DNA from: Empedobacter sedimenti
GTDB lineage: Bacteria; Bacteroidota; Bacteroidia; Flavobacteriales; Weeksellaceae
Assembly: GCF_030005555.1 (NCBI RefSeq)
Contig: NZ_JASCQG010000010.1
Location: forward strand, 62,001 to 126,000
Length of the DNA stretch: 64,000 nucleotides
Reading direction: 5' to 3'
Part shown: positions 24,066 through 33,323 of the stretch, in pieces
How the letters are laid out: each line of letters begins with the position of its first letter
Numbering within the stretch: the first letter of the stretch is position 1
Notes under the pieces: model-generated
The model's database searches: none
What the model was told of the DNA's origin: nothing
What the model saw: only the letters and a program-made list of their open reading frames with translations
Made by a program: the position numbers and the translations under genes

Positions 24066-25748
24066 ATGGAAGAAGAAAAAAAATCATTGAATTTTATTGA
24101 GCAAATCATTGAAGATGATTTAGCCAACGGGATGTCAAAAGAAAATTTACGTTTTCGTTTCCCACCAGAACCAAATGGTTATTTGCATATCGGGCATGCA
24201 AAAGCGATCTGCTTAAACTTCGGTTTAGGACAGCGTTACAATGCACCTGTAAACTTACGTTTTGATGACACTAATCCTGACAAAGAAGAGCAAGAATTCG
24301 TAGATTCTATCCGCGAAGATGTGAAATGGTTAGGTTTCGAGTGGGCTGAAGAACGCTATGCTTCTGATTATTTCCAGCAGCTTTACGATTGGGCTGTTCA
24401 ATTAATTAAAGAAGGAAAAGCGTACATCGACGACCAATCTTCGGAAGTAATTAATGAACAACGTAAAACTCCTTTTGAACCTGGAATCGAATCTCCTTTC
24501 AGAACACGCTCTGTTGAAGAAAATTTAGAAATCTTCGAGCGTATGAAAGCAGGAGAATTTGAAGAAGGAACTCACGTTTTACGTGCAAAAATTGACATGA
24601 CTTCTCCTAATATGAACATGCGCGACCCTGTTATGTATCGTATTTTGAAACGTCCTCATCACCGCACTGGGGATACATGGAAAATGTACCCAATGTACGA
24701 TTGGACGCATGGAGAATCTGATTATATCGAAGGAATTTCTCACTCATTGTGTTCGTTAGAATTCAAAAATCACCGCGATTTATACGAATGGTATGCGAAC
24801 AATGTTGAATTACCAAATCAACCTCAAAAGCCAAAACAACGCGAATTTGCCCGTGGTAATGTTTCGTACATGATTACAAGTAAACGTAAGTTGATGAAAT
24901 TGGTTCAGGAAGGAGTTGTAACAGGTTGGGATGATCCACGTATGCCTACAATTTCTGGTTTGCGTCGCCGTGGTTATACGCCAGAATCTATCAAGAATTT
25001 TTGGAATACAGCTGGTGTTGCAAAACGTGATAATGTATTAGATATTTCGTTGTTAGAGTTTTCTGTTCGTGATCATTTAAATAAAATTGCACCCCGCGTT
25101 TTTGCTGTGATTGATCCTGTAAAAGTGATCATCGAAAATTATCCAGAAGGACAAGTGGAGGAATTAGAAATTGAGAATAATCCGGAAGATGAAACTGCTG
25201 GAACACGTATCGTTCCTTTTACACGTGAAATCTATATTGAACGTGAAGATTTTATGGAAGAAGCGCCTAAAAAATTCTTCCGTTTATCATTAGGAAACGA
25301 AGTTCGTCTGAAAGGTGCGTATTTTATCAAAGCGGAAAGAGTAGAAAAAGATGCTGAAGGAAATATCACAACTATTTATGCGACTTACGATCCTGAAACG
25401 AAGTCTGGAAGCGGAACTGAAGCTTCTAAACGTAAAGTAAAAGGTACATTACATTGGGTTTCTGCAACAGAAAATATTGCTATCGAAGTGCGCGAATACG
25501 ATCGTTTATTTACAGTGGAATCTCCAGATGCAGAGAAAGATGTTGACTTTTTACAATTTGTCAATCCAAACTCTTTAACCATAAAAGAAGGTTTTGCAGA
25601 ACCTGCTTTGAAAGAAGCTAAAGTTGAGGATAAATTTCAATTTCAACGTATTGGATATTTTGCTTTAGATCGTGATTCTTCTACAGAAAAATTAATTTTC
25701 AACAGAACAGTTACACTTAAAGATACTTGGGCAAAAGTCAATAAATAA
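24066..25748 (+). CDS. glnS: Glutaminyl-tRNA synthetase
   Basis: The 560-residue class I synthetase charges tRNA-Gln with glutamine. The start EEKKSLNFIEQIIEDDLANG leads to RFPPEPNGYLHIGHAKAICLNFG with the HIGH motif, then LRFDDTNPDKEEQEF, MYDWTHGESDYIEGISHSLCSLEF and the KMSKS-equivalent MITSKRKLM near residue 276. The C-terminal part is the usual two beta barrels that read the anticodon, and its length is that of stand-alone bacterial GlnS. Presence of GlnRS means direct charging rather than the Glu-tRNA(Gln) amidation route. A strong palindromic terminator follows. Confidence 0.98.
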   Translation: MEEEKKSLNFIEQIIEDDLANGMSKENLRFRFPPEPNGYLHIGHAKAICLNFGLGQRYNAPVNLRFDDTNPDKEEQEFVDSIREDVKWLGFEWAEERYASDYFQQLYDWAVQLIKEGKAYIDDQSSEVINEQRKTPFEPGIESPFRTRSVEENLEIFERMKAGEFEEGTHVLRAKIDMTSPNMNMRDPVMYRILKRPHHRTGDTWKMYPMYDWTHGESDYIEGISHSLCSLEFKNHRDLYEWYANNVELPNQPQKPKQREFARGNVSYMITSKRKLMKLVQEGVVTGWDDPRMPTISGLRRRGYTPESIKNFWNTAGVAKRDNVLDISLLEFSVRDHLNKIAPRVFAVIDPVKVIIENYPEGQVEELEIENNPEDETAGTRIVPFTREIYIEREDFMEEAPKKFFRLSLGNEVRLKGAYFIKAERVEKDAEGNITTIYATYDPETKSGSGTEASKRKVKGTLHWVSATENIAIEVREYDRLFTVESPDAEKDVDFLQFVNPNSLTIKEGFAEPALKEAKVEDKFQFQRIGYFALDRDSSTEKLIFNRTVTLKDTWAKVNK

Positions 25749-25770
25749 AAATTCTATTTCATTATATATC

Positions 25771-25801
25771 AAGCTCGAACAAATTTGTTCGAGCTTTTTT
25801 A
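25771..25801 (+). terminator. Terminator of glnS
   Basis: A perfect 26-bp palindrome (AAGCTCGAACAAA and its complement, 25771-25783 with 25784-25796) is followed by a T run. Confidence 0.88.
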
Positions 25802-25826
25802 TTATATTTAATCTAAATTTTCGAAC

Positions 25827-26291
25827 ATGAAAAATAAAATCTCTTACATCATATTTACTGCTTTTATTACTTTATCAAGTTGCCAATCCACAAAAATTAC
25901 GACACAGGAAAAAACGAATGATTCTACTGAAAAACCACAAGAATCTACACTCATTGGAAGATGGAAATTGATTAAACTTTCTGGCGGATTTGTAGGTCGT
26001 GAGCAAGATCCACCAATTGGACAAATTATTGTAATTGAATTTACTCCGACAGAATTAATTACAATCATCAATGGTAAAATAACGACTAAAACATCTTACA
26101 CTTTAGGAAAAGGAAAAAGTATTCATAAAACCGAACTTGTGCCAATGATTTTTACAAATGGTCATACAGAAATGGGTAAAAGTTATCATTTAGATAAAGA
26201 CAAACTGGGAATAAGTGAGGAAATGTATGATGGATTTTATTACAATTATATAAAAATTGGCAAAAATGATGACGGATTACTTAGAGAATAA
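25827..26291 (+). CDS. Small lipoprotein, lipocalin-like
   Basis: The 154-residue protein has a lipoprotein signal with lipobox LSSC (Cys near residue 19), a Thr/Glu-rich linker, and a beta-rich segment beginning LIGRWKLIKLSGGF. A G-x-W near the start of a barrel is the lipocalin-like signature often seen in Bacteroidota lipoproteins. Function is unknown. Its end overlaps the radC start by 26 nt (ATG at 26266), so the two are probably co-expressed. Confidence 0.75.
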   Translation: MKNKISYIIFTAFITLSSCQSTKITTQEKTNDSTEKPQESTLIGRWKLIKLSGGFVGREQDPPIGQIIVIEFTPTELITIINGKITTKTSYTLGKGKSIHKTELVPMIFTNGHTEMGKSYHLDKDKLGISEEMYDGFYYNYIKIGKNDDGLLRE

Positions 26292-26970
26292 AAATTCAAT
26301 AAAAAACTGGAATGAAGATGATCGCCCACGTGAAAAACTTGCGTTAAAAGGACGTTCATCTCTTTCTGATGCTGAGTTGTTAGCCATTATTATGGGAAGC
26401 GGAAATCGTGATGAGTCGGCTGTTGAATTAGCTAAACGAATCTTAAATTCTGCAAATAATAATTGGAATGAGTTAGCAAAATATTCAATTGTAGATTTAA
26501 GCAAATTCAAAGGAGTTGGAGAAGCAAAAGCCATTTCAATTATTACAGCAATGGAAATTGGAAGAAGAAGAAATTCGCAAGAAGTTTTGGAACGTGAAAA
26601 AATCGCATCAAGCAAAGATGCAGCGATCATTTTACAACAACAAATTGGTGATTTACCAAATGAAGAATTTTGGGTAATGTTTCTTAATCAAGGAAATCGA
26701 ATTATCAAAACTGAACAAATTTCTCGTGGAGGAATCACACAAACAGCTGTTGATGTTCGGGTAATTTTTAAACGTGCGCTAGAGTTAATGGCTACCGCAA
26801 TGATTCTTTCCCATAATCATCCTTCAGGAAATCTAACTCCAAGCCAGGCTGACACACATATCACACGAAAGATAAAAGAAGGAGCTACACTCTTAGATAT
26901 ACAGGTGTTAGATCATATTATCGTTTCTCAAAAAGATTTTTATTCGTTTGCGGATGATGGTCTAATTTGA
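26266..26970 (+). CDS. radC: RadC family JAB/MPN-domain protein
   Basis: The 234-residue protein has the standard RadC layout: a helix-hairpin-helix-bearing N-terminus (KNWNEDDRPREKLALKGRSSLSDAELLAIIMGSG, then KFKGVGEAKAISIITAMEIG) and a C-terminal MPN domain with the JAMM metal motif SHNHPSGNLTPSQADTHITRKI. RadC was once named as a DNA repair protein; that role is not firmly established. I chose the ATG at 26266; a TTG at 26257 is also in frame but less likely. The start lies inside the preceding lipoprotein gene. Confidence 0.93.
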   Translation: MMTDYLENKNSIKNWNEDDRPREKLALKGRSSLSDAELLAIIMGSGNRDESAVELAKRILNSANNNWNELAKYSIVDLSKFKGVGEAKAISIITAMEIGRRRNSQEVLEREKIASSKDAAIILQQQIGDLPNEEFWVMFLNQGNRIIKTEQISRGGITQTAVDVRVIFKRALELMATAMILSHNHPSGNLTPSQADTHITRKIKEGATLLDIQVLDHIIVSQKDFYSFADDGLI

Positions 26971-26985
26971 TATCTTTAAGCTTTA

Positions 26986-28227
26986 TTGAAAACTGTTTTG
27001 AGTCAAAAAATTATCCTATTTACAGAAAAAATAACGAATCGGATTGAATATATTTTCGATTTTATTTTTCATGATTTTTCTGGAATTGACTACAAAACGA
27101 CTACAGATTTTGATGAATTTTCACAATCAATTTTACCAAAAATCAACTTTTCAAATCAATTTTTAGAAAATGAAATCAATTATAAAATTGATGATATTTT
27201 ATTAGAAACAAGTATTCAAAAAGATGTTGATTATTCAATTTTAAATGAATTTGGTAAATGTTTTTATTGGCTTACTCGTTATGAAGAATACATTGCAAAA
27301 CCAGAACAATTTGATCAACATAATCGTTTTTTAGGTTCGAATTTAGATTATTCAAAACCAATTGTAGATGAAATTTGTATTGAAATTGAAAAAAAGATAA
27401 AGTCTAAATTTCCTGAAATTTATTTCAAACAGAGAGTTTACAAACAAATTAATACTCACGATGTAGATTATGCATGGAAATATCTTCATCATTCACCTAA
27501 AGTGAAATTTGGTTCACTTTTTAAGAAAATTATTAAAGGAAATTTTTCGGAAGCAAAACAGCAAATCAAAGTTTTAAATAAGCTAGAAAAAGACCCTTAT
27601 GATACATTTGATTATTTGAAAGATTTAGCTGAAAAACATCAAATAAAAACAATTTTCTTTTGGTTATTGGGTGATTATTCTACTTTCGATAAAAATCATC
27701 ATTGGAAAAATAATGCTCAAAAAGATTTAATAAACAATGTTTCTACTTGGGCAAAAATTGGAATTCACCCTTCTTATCAATCTAATATTGAAGGAAATAA
27801 ATTAACAACTGAAATTAATCGATTAGAAAAAATCATCAATCAATCAACAAAAAAATCGCGTCAACATTTCATAAAATTAAGCTTTCCTCATACTTATCAA
27901 CAATTGTTAATAAACAAAATTTCGGAAGACTATACAATGGGATTTCCACATCAGTTAGGCTTTAGAGCAGGAACGTCTACTCCATACAAATGGTTTGACT
28001 TATCAACAAATCAACAAACATTGTTAACAATATATCCTTTTGTTGTGATGGATGTTACATTGAAAAATTATTTAAAATTAACACCACAACAAGCTTTAGA
28101 AGAAATAAAACGATTGAAACAAACAATTAAAGCTGTAAACGGAACGTTTATAACATTGTTCCATCAATCAAATTTGAACGAAGATTGGGCTGAATGGCGA
28201 AAAGTTTACGAAAGCATTTTTGAATGA
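26986..28227 (+). CDS. Polysaccharide deacetylase-like protein with DUF7033-like N-terminus
   Basis: The 413-residue protein starts with an IILFTEKITNRIEYIFDFIFHDFSGID region, as in Bacteroidota proteins annotated as polysaccharide deacetylases with a DUF7033-type N-terminal domain. NTHDVDYAWKY near residue 162 provides the HD metal pair of the deacetylase core, and GIHPSYQSN near 261 and the SFPHTYQQLL segment are the following motifs. Initiation is at a TTG (26986) or, more like homologues, at the TTG at 26998. Expected role: removal of acyl groups from envelope polysaccharide. The stop codon overlaps the next gene (ATGA). Confidence 0.75.
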   Translation: MKTVLSQKIILFTEKITNRIEYIFDFIFHDFSGIDYKTTTDFDEFSQSILPKINFSNQFLENEINYKIDDILLETSIQKDVDYSILNEFGKCFYWLTRYEEYIAKPEQFDQHNRFLGSNLDYSKPIVDEICIEIEKKIKSKFPEIYFKQRVYKQINTHDVDYAWKYLHHSPKVKFGSLFKKIIKGNFSEAKQQIKVLNKLEKDPYDTFDYLKDLAEKHQIKTIFFWLLGDYSTFDKNHHWKNNAQKDLINNVSTWAKIGIHPSYQSNIEGNKLTTEINRLEKIINQSTKKSRQHFIKLSFPHTYQQLLINKISEDYTMGFPHQLGFRAGTSTPYKWFDLSTNQQTLLTIYPFVVMDVTLKNYLKLTPQQALEEIKRLKQTIKAVNGTFITLFHQSNLNEDWAEWRKVYESIFE

Positions 28228-29105
28228 TAAAAAGAGTTTCTCGAAAAAATTTAGATGTTAATAAATACACCGAATGCCTCAACAAGTCGGTGAATTACCG
28301 CATTTATGCAGAAGTTTTTTACTTGGATTCTTTAGTTGAAAATAATTGGGATTGTTATATTTTGAATGACTATGAAGCAATAATGCCCTTGCCATACACA
28401 AAGAAATTAGGTATAAAATTTATCACACAACCTATATATTGCCAACAATTGGGTATTTTTCATCAAGAAAATTTTTCAAAAGAAACTTTTCAACTTTTTG
28501 AGAAAAAACTACATCGAAATTTAGTGAGAGCTTATACTTTTAATGAAGAAAATACAGAGATGTTTGAGCCGAAGGGAGAGAAACGAGTTAATCAGATTCT
28601 AGATATTTCGCAACCTTTTGATGTAATATTTGAAAATACTTTTAAAGATAGAAAAAAAGATTTTAAAAGAAATAACATAGAAAAATATAAAATTACGCAA
28701 GAAACTAACATTAATAAATTCATCGAAATACAGCAATCAAATCATCATTTTACACAAAGTCTAGATTTAAATTATTTTAAAAATTTCTTAACTAATGAAA
28801 CTATTTTTAGTCATCTTACACAATTTTATTTGAAGACAAAAGATGATAAAATTTTATGTTCTGCACTACTTTTAAAAACTAATAAAAGAGTCATTTTATT
28901 AAGTTCTGCACGAAATAAAAACATCGAAACGAAAGGTGGTTTTGCTTTTCTGATTTATAAAATAATTGAATATTATTCTGACAATCAGTATATTTTTGAC
29001 TTTGAAGGTTCTAGTTTAAAAGGTGTTCAAGAGTTTAATAGAAGTTTTGCAGCCGAAATAAAGCATTATTGTTTATATAAAAGTAAACTATTTCAATTCT
29101 TTTAA
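28224..29105 (+). CDS. GNAT / FemAB-like acyltransferase
   Basis: The 293-residue protein begins VNKYTECLNKSVNYRIYAEVFYLDSLVENNWDCYILNDYEAIMPLPYTKK, a pattern of Bacteroidota GNAT or FemAB-type proteins. It ends with KGGFAFLIYKIIEYYSDNQYIFDFEGSSLKGVQEFNRSFAAE, where the FEGS segment and the F-x-R/S-F-A-A-E motif resemble the acyl-CoA or aminoacyl acceptor end of this superfamily. Substrate unknown. It is translationally coupled to the deacetylase-like gene, and its 3' end overlaps the convergent flippase gene by 18 nt. Confidence 0.7.
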   Translation: MIKRVSRKNLDVNKYTECLNKSVNYRIYAEVFYLDSLVENNWDCYILNDYEAIMPLPYTKKLGIKFITQPIYCQQLGIFHQENFSKETFQLFEKKLHRNLVRAYTFNEENTEMFEPKGEKRVNQILDISQPFDVIFENTFKDRKKDFKRNNIEKYKITQETNINKFIEIQQSNHHFTQSLDLNYFKNFLTNETIFSHLTQFYLKTKDDKILCSALLLKTNKRVILLSSARNKNIETKGGFAFLIYKIIEYYSDNQYIFDFEGSSLKGVQEFNRSFAAEIKHYCLYKSKLFQFF

Positions 29106-30338
29106 GTAGCTCTTAAACAAATAAGTAGCATAAAATCCCGAAACAATAAACATAATAAGAAAACCAAGTGCCGCTCCTTCTACTCCATAAAAAGGGATCA
29201 AAACTAAATCTGCAATAATTAGCGTTATAATTGAAATAATCGAAACTCTTACATTATAATTAAACAAACCAATAGCACTAAACAAGTTAAGATAAAGCAC
29301 TCTAAACAACATTGCTAAAACAACAGCAATCGTTGCGATGAAAAACACAGTATCACCTGCTAAATAGGTTTTATTAAAAAATAGTTCGATCAACCGATCA
29401 CTTAAAAAATAACTACCGAACAGAATTACAATTCCGAGTGGAATAAACAGTTTATAATAATTTTTGATGTAAAATTTTAGAAAATCCTTGTTCTGACTAT
29501 TTTGTATGATTCGAGGAAAATCTGTTTGGAATAATATCGTTGGCAAAAACAATAAATTCATTGGTAGAATAATCGCAACTTTATACATTGCAATGTCCTT
29601 ATCAGCCATAAAAATTGCAATCATCGCAATATCAATCGAAAACAATAATTCGGAAGCAAAATAAGCTAAAGACTCCATTCTACCATACTTCCACATCGTT
29701 TTCCAATTCATTTCACTCAAATCACTTATAGATTGTTGTAAAATAGACTTAGAAAAGAAAAATAAACTAATAAATGGTGCTATTGCTAATGAAATCATGT
29801 AACCAATTGCACCAAAATTGATGGTTAAGAAAAAAGTGAAGACCAATCCTAAACAATTGATGAACATATTTAATGTTGCAAATTTCTTATTGAAACCATT
29901 TATACGATAATCAATTGTAAGATGAGATTGCAAAAACATACCAAAAAGTCGTATTGAGAATAAGAGAATAATCCACAATAAATGATCAAATTTTAAGGCA
30001 TAAAAATTCGCAATTACAATAAAAATAACGCATAAAATCAGTTGATTAATTACTCCATTACGAAATAATTTTCGACTTAAATCTCTACGTTTTAATTCAT
30101 TTTCTTCACTTGCACCAAACTTCATCAAAACTTGTAAAGAACCTAATCCGTTCCAAGGCGCAATAAATGCAATAACTGAAGCTATTAATGTTATACGACC
30201 AAACTCATCTTGCGGAATCATCTTCACAATAAAAATGGTATTGATTAACATCACCAACTTTTCGATAATGAAAGATAAAAAAACGTAGAAGCCGTTATTT
30301 TGTAAGAACGATTGTATAAATTTGATTAAATCTTTCAT
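29088..30338 (-). CDS. Lipopolysaccharide/oligosaccharide flippase (Wzx-like) 1
   Basis: The 416-residue protein is almost entirely hydrophobic helices (about 12 predicted by eye) with short charged loops, as in the MATE/Wzx polysaccharide flippase superfamily. The N-terminus FIIEKLVMLINTIFIVKMIPQDEFGRITLIASVIAFIAPWNGLGSLQVLMKFG is typical (GLGSLQ-like loop after TM2). It would move a lipid-linked glycan across the inner membrane. Overlaps the glycosyltransferase gene by 4 nt upstream and converges with the GNAT gene. Confidence 0.85.
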   Translation of the reverse strand: MKDLIKFIQSFLQNNGFYVFLSFIIEKLVMLINTIFIVKMIPQDEFGRITLIASVIAFIAPWNGLGSLQVLMKFGASEENELKRRDLSRKLFRNGVINQLILCVIFIVIANFYALKFDHLLWIILLFSIRLFGMFLQSHLTIDYRINGFNKKFATLNMFINCLGLVFTFFLTINFGAIGYMISLAIAPFISLFFFSKSILQQSISDLSEMNWKTMWKYGRMESLAYFASELLFSIDIAMIAIFMADKDIAMYKVAIILPMNLLFLPTILFQTDFPRIIQNSQNKDFLKFYIKNYYKLFIPLGIVILFGSYFLSDRLIELFFNKTYLAGDTVFFIATIAVVLAMLFRVLYLNLFSAIGLFNYNVRVSIISIITLIIADLVLIPFYGVEGAALGFLIMFIVSGFYATYLFKSYLKELK

Positions 30339-31462
30339 TCTAAAACCTTCGAATAAACTTCATTAAATTGTTGAGCAATTTTTTGCATTGAAAAGTTATC
30401 TTGAGCGAATTGATTGATCTCAGATCTCGATTTTAGAATTAGCTTGTTTTCAATAAAATTTTTCATCGAAACAAGTAATTCTTCCTCATTATTTGGAGAA
30501 ATAATTTGACCAAAACCTTCTGGAAAAACTTCTGTTATCCCTCCTACTTCTGTTGCTATAACAGGCAAACCAGATGCAAAAGATTCGATTTGTACACAAG
30601 GTTGATTCTCAAATAAACTAAATAAAATAAAACAATCAGATTGATTCATTTTTTCTGAAACTTGTTGTTGAGATAATTCTCCAAAAACAATTAATTTATC
30701 TGAAAAACTTGATTCATTTTTAAAATGAAGAAGATTTTTCAAATCACCATTCCCTCCTATATGCAATTCAAAATCAAAACCTTGTTTCCAAAGTTTATCA
30801 GCTACAGAAAGTATTCCTTTTACATTTTTTTGCTCAGATAAATTAGAGATGTGTAAAAACTTAACGACATTATTTTTTCTTAAATTCTGAAATCTAAAAA
30901 CATCAAAATCAATTACATTTCTAATTATTACGGTTTTACAATTTAAACCTAAACTATTCATAGCTTTTCCTAAATTCTCTGAAACAGGTAATAAAAATGA
31001 AGCATTTTTGACAATATTTTTTGTCAAAAATTTTCTGAAAAAAGAAATCTGAGTCGGATCAATTGGTAAATATCCAGTCCAATGTTCTGTAATAACATAC
31101 GAAATTTTATATCTCAATTTAAAATATAACGCTATCAAACCCACTGGATAAGTAACATTAACGTGAATCAAATCGATTTTACTTAGTTTTTTAATCTCTT
31201 TGAGATACAAACGAAACTTAGTAAGTTGATTATAAATTCTAGTTTTTTTCGGGAAATAAATACGAATGATAGTAAGATTTTCTAATTCTTCTAGCTCTTC
31301 TTCAATTTGCAGAATTCCATCCAAACTTTCAACATAAACAACTGTAACAAAGTGTTGCAATGCAACAGCTTTAACATGACGCTCGATAAAATCGCCATCA
31401 AAAGCATTTTTTTTCGAAGGAAACCAACTTGCTAAAAATAATATATTCAGTTTATTTGTCAT
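30335..31462 (-). CDS. Glycosyltransferase family 4
   Basis: The 375-residue GT-B enzyme has an N-terminal Rossmann domain (FLASWFPSKKNAFDGDFIERHVKAV, SKIDLIHVNVTYPVGL) and a C-terminal donor-binding domain with FLHISNLSEQKNVKGIL, LHIGGNGDLKNLL and the GT4 signature ENQPCVQIESFASGLPVIATEVGGITEVF, in which the Glu contacts the nucleotide sugar. Sugar specificity cannot be told. It overlaps asnB by 11 nt and the flippase by 4 nt, so it belongs to a tight minus-strand operon. Confidence 0.92.
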   Translation of the reverse strand: MTNKLNILFLASWFPSKKNAFDGDFIERHVKAVALQHFVTVVYVESLDGILQIEEELEELENLTIIRIYFPKKTRIYNQLTKFRLYLKEIKKLSKIDLIHVNVTYPVGLIALYFKLRYKISYVITEHWTGYLPIDPTQISFFRKFLTKNIVKNASFLLPVSENLGKAMNSLGLNCKTVIIRNVIDFDVFRFQNLRKNNVVKFLHISNLSEQKNVKGILSVADKLWKQGFDFELHIGGNGDLKNLLHFKNESSFSDKLIVFGELSQQQVSEKMNQSDCFILFSLFENQPCVQIESFASGLPVIATEVGGITEVFPEGFGQIISPNNEEELLVSMKNFIENKLILKSRSEINQFAQDNFSMQKIAQQFNEVYSKVLE

Positions 31463-33320
31463 TATTAATGATAGAAACAGTTGAAATTAACAACCACTTT
31501 TTTTCAGGATTATCAGCCCATTTCATCACATTTTGATCGAAAATAGACGATAATTCTGGAAAATTTTGCTCTAAATTAACATTTTCTAACCATTTTGAAG
31601 TTGGCATCGAAAAACCTTTTTTAGGCATTGATAAAACATCTTTTGGTAGAATATTTTGGACTGACTTTCTCAAAAATGGTTTATTATGATCTAAAGTTAA
31701 TCTGTCATCTAAATTGGATTGATTAAAATATTTTTGAACAAAAAGATGATCCAAGTATGGGAAACGCATCTCAATTTCATTCTTCATCGAAGGTACATCT
31801 GATCGCAAAGAATGATGAGAACTGATATAATAATAAAAATCCAAGTAAGAAATCTTTTTTAACAGAGGCATTTGATCAAAACTTTGATTAAGCGTTTTAA
31901 CTTGTTTCAACAGAACTGAAATAGGATGCTCCCAATTTTCGCTTCCATATTGTTTGAATAGTTTCTGAATTTCATCCCAAGAAGCAATACTTCGCATCAC
32001 AAATGGTGTTGATTCTAATCCTAATTTTGAAATCTCATCATGCTTTCTCTTTTTTGAACCTTTCAAAAAATAACCACCAAACTTCCAGATGAAACTTGGC
32101 AATTTCTGTATTTTCTTTGCTTTAACATAATATGAATACCCGTAAAATAATTCGTCCAAACCAAGCGCATTATGTAAAACTGTATAATTATTTTCTTTCG
32201 CTTTTTTCGAAATAAAATAAGCTGGTTCAGGAGAAGTATTTGGTTCAACTTCTGCTAAACAATATTCTCTTATCGTTTGTAAATTAACATTGTTATCTAT
32301 CTCAAACCCTTTAATAGAAAGGTTTGAATTACGAGTATTACTTTCTGCATATTTCAATTCATTTTGCTCATTTACAGAGTTGTTATAAATTGTAAGAGCA
32401 TCTAAATCAATTTTATTTTGAGTAAATTGATAAGCCAATAATCCCGAGTCTAAACCTCCACTCAACATTACCGCTTGTTTTACATCTGCAATAGAAGATA
32501 ATTTGGCTAATTGTTTTACATCTTCAAGAAATTCTTCTGAAGAAATTTGTTGATTAGTTGGTTGATAATCTAATTGCCAGTAAATTTTCTTTTCAACTTT
32601 GAAAGAATTTAAATCAACTTTCAGTTTTGTAGCAGCTTCTAAAGAAAATATGTTGCGGTATATTGTATTCGGCGCAAAACTTGAATTTAGATAATAAGTA
32701 TAAGCCAAATGTTTAAAATCAATTTCTTTTTGGACTAAATCTGTAGCAAAAATCCCTTCAATTTCAGACGAAAAGACAAAATTATCCTCATCAACAAAAT
32801 AATAAAATGGCTTAATACCAAAACGATCTCGCCAAATATTTACCTCATTTTTTTGATAATCAACAATTACAATCGTAAACATACCACGTAGATGATGCAC
32901 AAAATCTTCGCCTAATTTGATATAAAGTTGAAAAATAACCTCCGAATCAGAGTTAGAAAAAAGCGTTACATCTTGTAGAAATTCTTCTTTTAATTCGCGA
33001 AAATTATAGATTTCTCCGTTCATCAAAAAAGATACTTTCAATTCGTCATCATACAATGGTTGCATTCCATTATTTGATAAATCAATAACAGAAAGACGAT
33101 TAAATCCAACCCAATTATTAGATTGAATTCCGCCTGAATTTCTTAAATCAAATTGTGTTCGTTTGTCGGATAACTGACTAGAATAGAAATGAATTTGTTT
33201 ATCAAAAAAATTTGTATGAATTGTATTATTTGGACCACGATGTTTTATCGAAGTCAAAGAATTTAATATCGAAGAGTCGCTTAATTTATTTTTTGAAAAA
33301 ATACCTGAAATCCCACACAT
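31452..33320 (-). CDS. asnB: Asparagine synthase (glutamine-hydrolysing) in polysaccharide cluster
   Basis: The 622-residue protein has an N-terminal glutaminase domain with nucleophile Cys2 (MCGISGIF), the RLSVIDLSNNGMQPL and FNGEIYNF-like MNGEIYNFRELK motifs, and a C-terminal synthetase domain with the PP-loop VMLSGGLDSGLLAYQF near residue 279. It transfers amide nitrogen from glutamine to an aspartate or other carboxylate. In surface-polysaccharide clusters such proteins often amidate uronic acids or amino acids on the glycan. Position between a flippase and a glycosyltransferase supports that role over general asparagine supply. Confidence 0.9.
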   Translation of the reverse strand: MCGISGIFSKNKLSDSSILNSLTSIKHRGPNNTIHTNFFDKQIHFYSSQLSDKRTQFDLRNSGGIQSNNWVGFNRLSVIDLSNNGMQPLYDDELKVSFLMNGEIYNFRELKEEFLQDVTLFSNSDSEVIFQLYIKLGEDFVHHLRGMFTIVIVDYQKNEVNIWRDRFGIKPFYYFVDEDNFVFSSEIEGIFATDLVQKEIDFKHLAYTYYLNSSFAPNTIYRNIFSLEAATKLKVDLNSFKVEKKIYWQLDYQPTNQQISSEEFLEDVKQLAKLSSIADVKQAVMLSGGLDSGLLAYQFTQNKIDLDALTIYNNSVNEQNELKYAESNTRNSNLSIKGFEIDNNVNLQTIREYCLAEVEPNTSPEPAYFISKKAKENNYTVLHNALGLDELFYGYSYYVKAKKIQKLPSFIWKFGGYFLKGSKKRKHDEISKLGLESTPFVMRSIASWDEIQKLFKQYGSENWEHPISVLLKQVKTLNQSFDQMPLLKKISYLDFYYYISSHHSLRSDVPSMKNEIEMRFPYLDHLFVQKYFNQSNLDDRLTLDHNKPFLRKSVQNILPKDVLSMPKKGFSMPTSKWLENVNLEQNFPELSSIFDQNVMKWADNPEKKWLLISTVSIINNDK

Positions 33321-33323
33321 TTG

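Noticed and set aside
26257-26265. TTG start for radC
   Set aside because: An ATG at 26266 gives a normal N-terminus; nothing conserved is gained by the earlier TTG.
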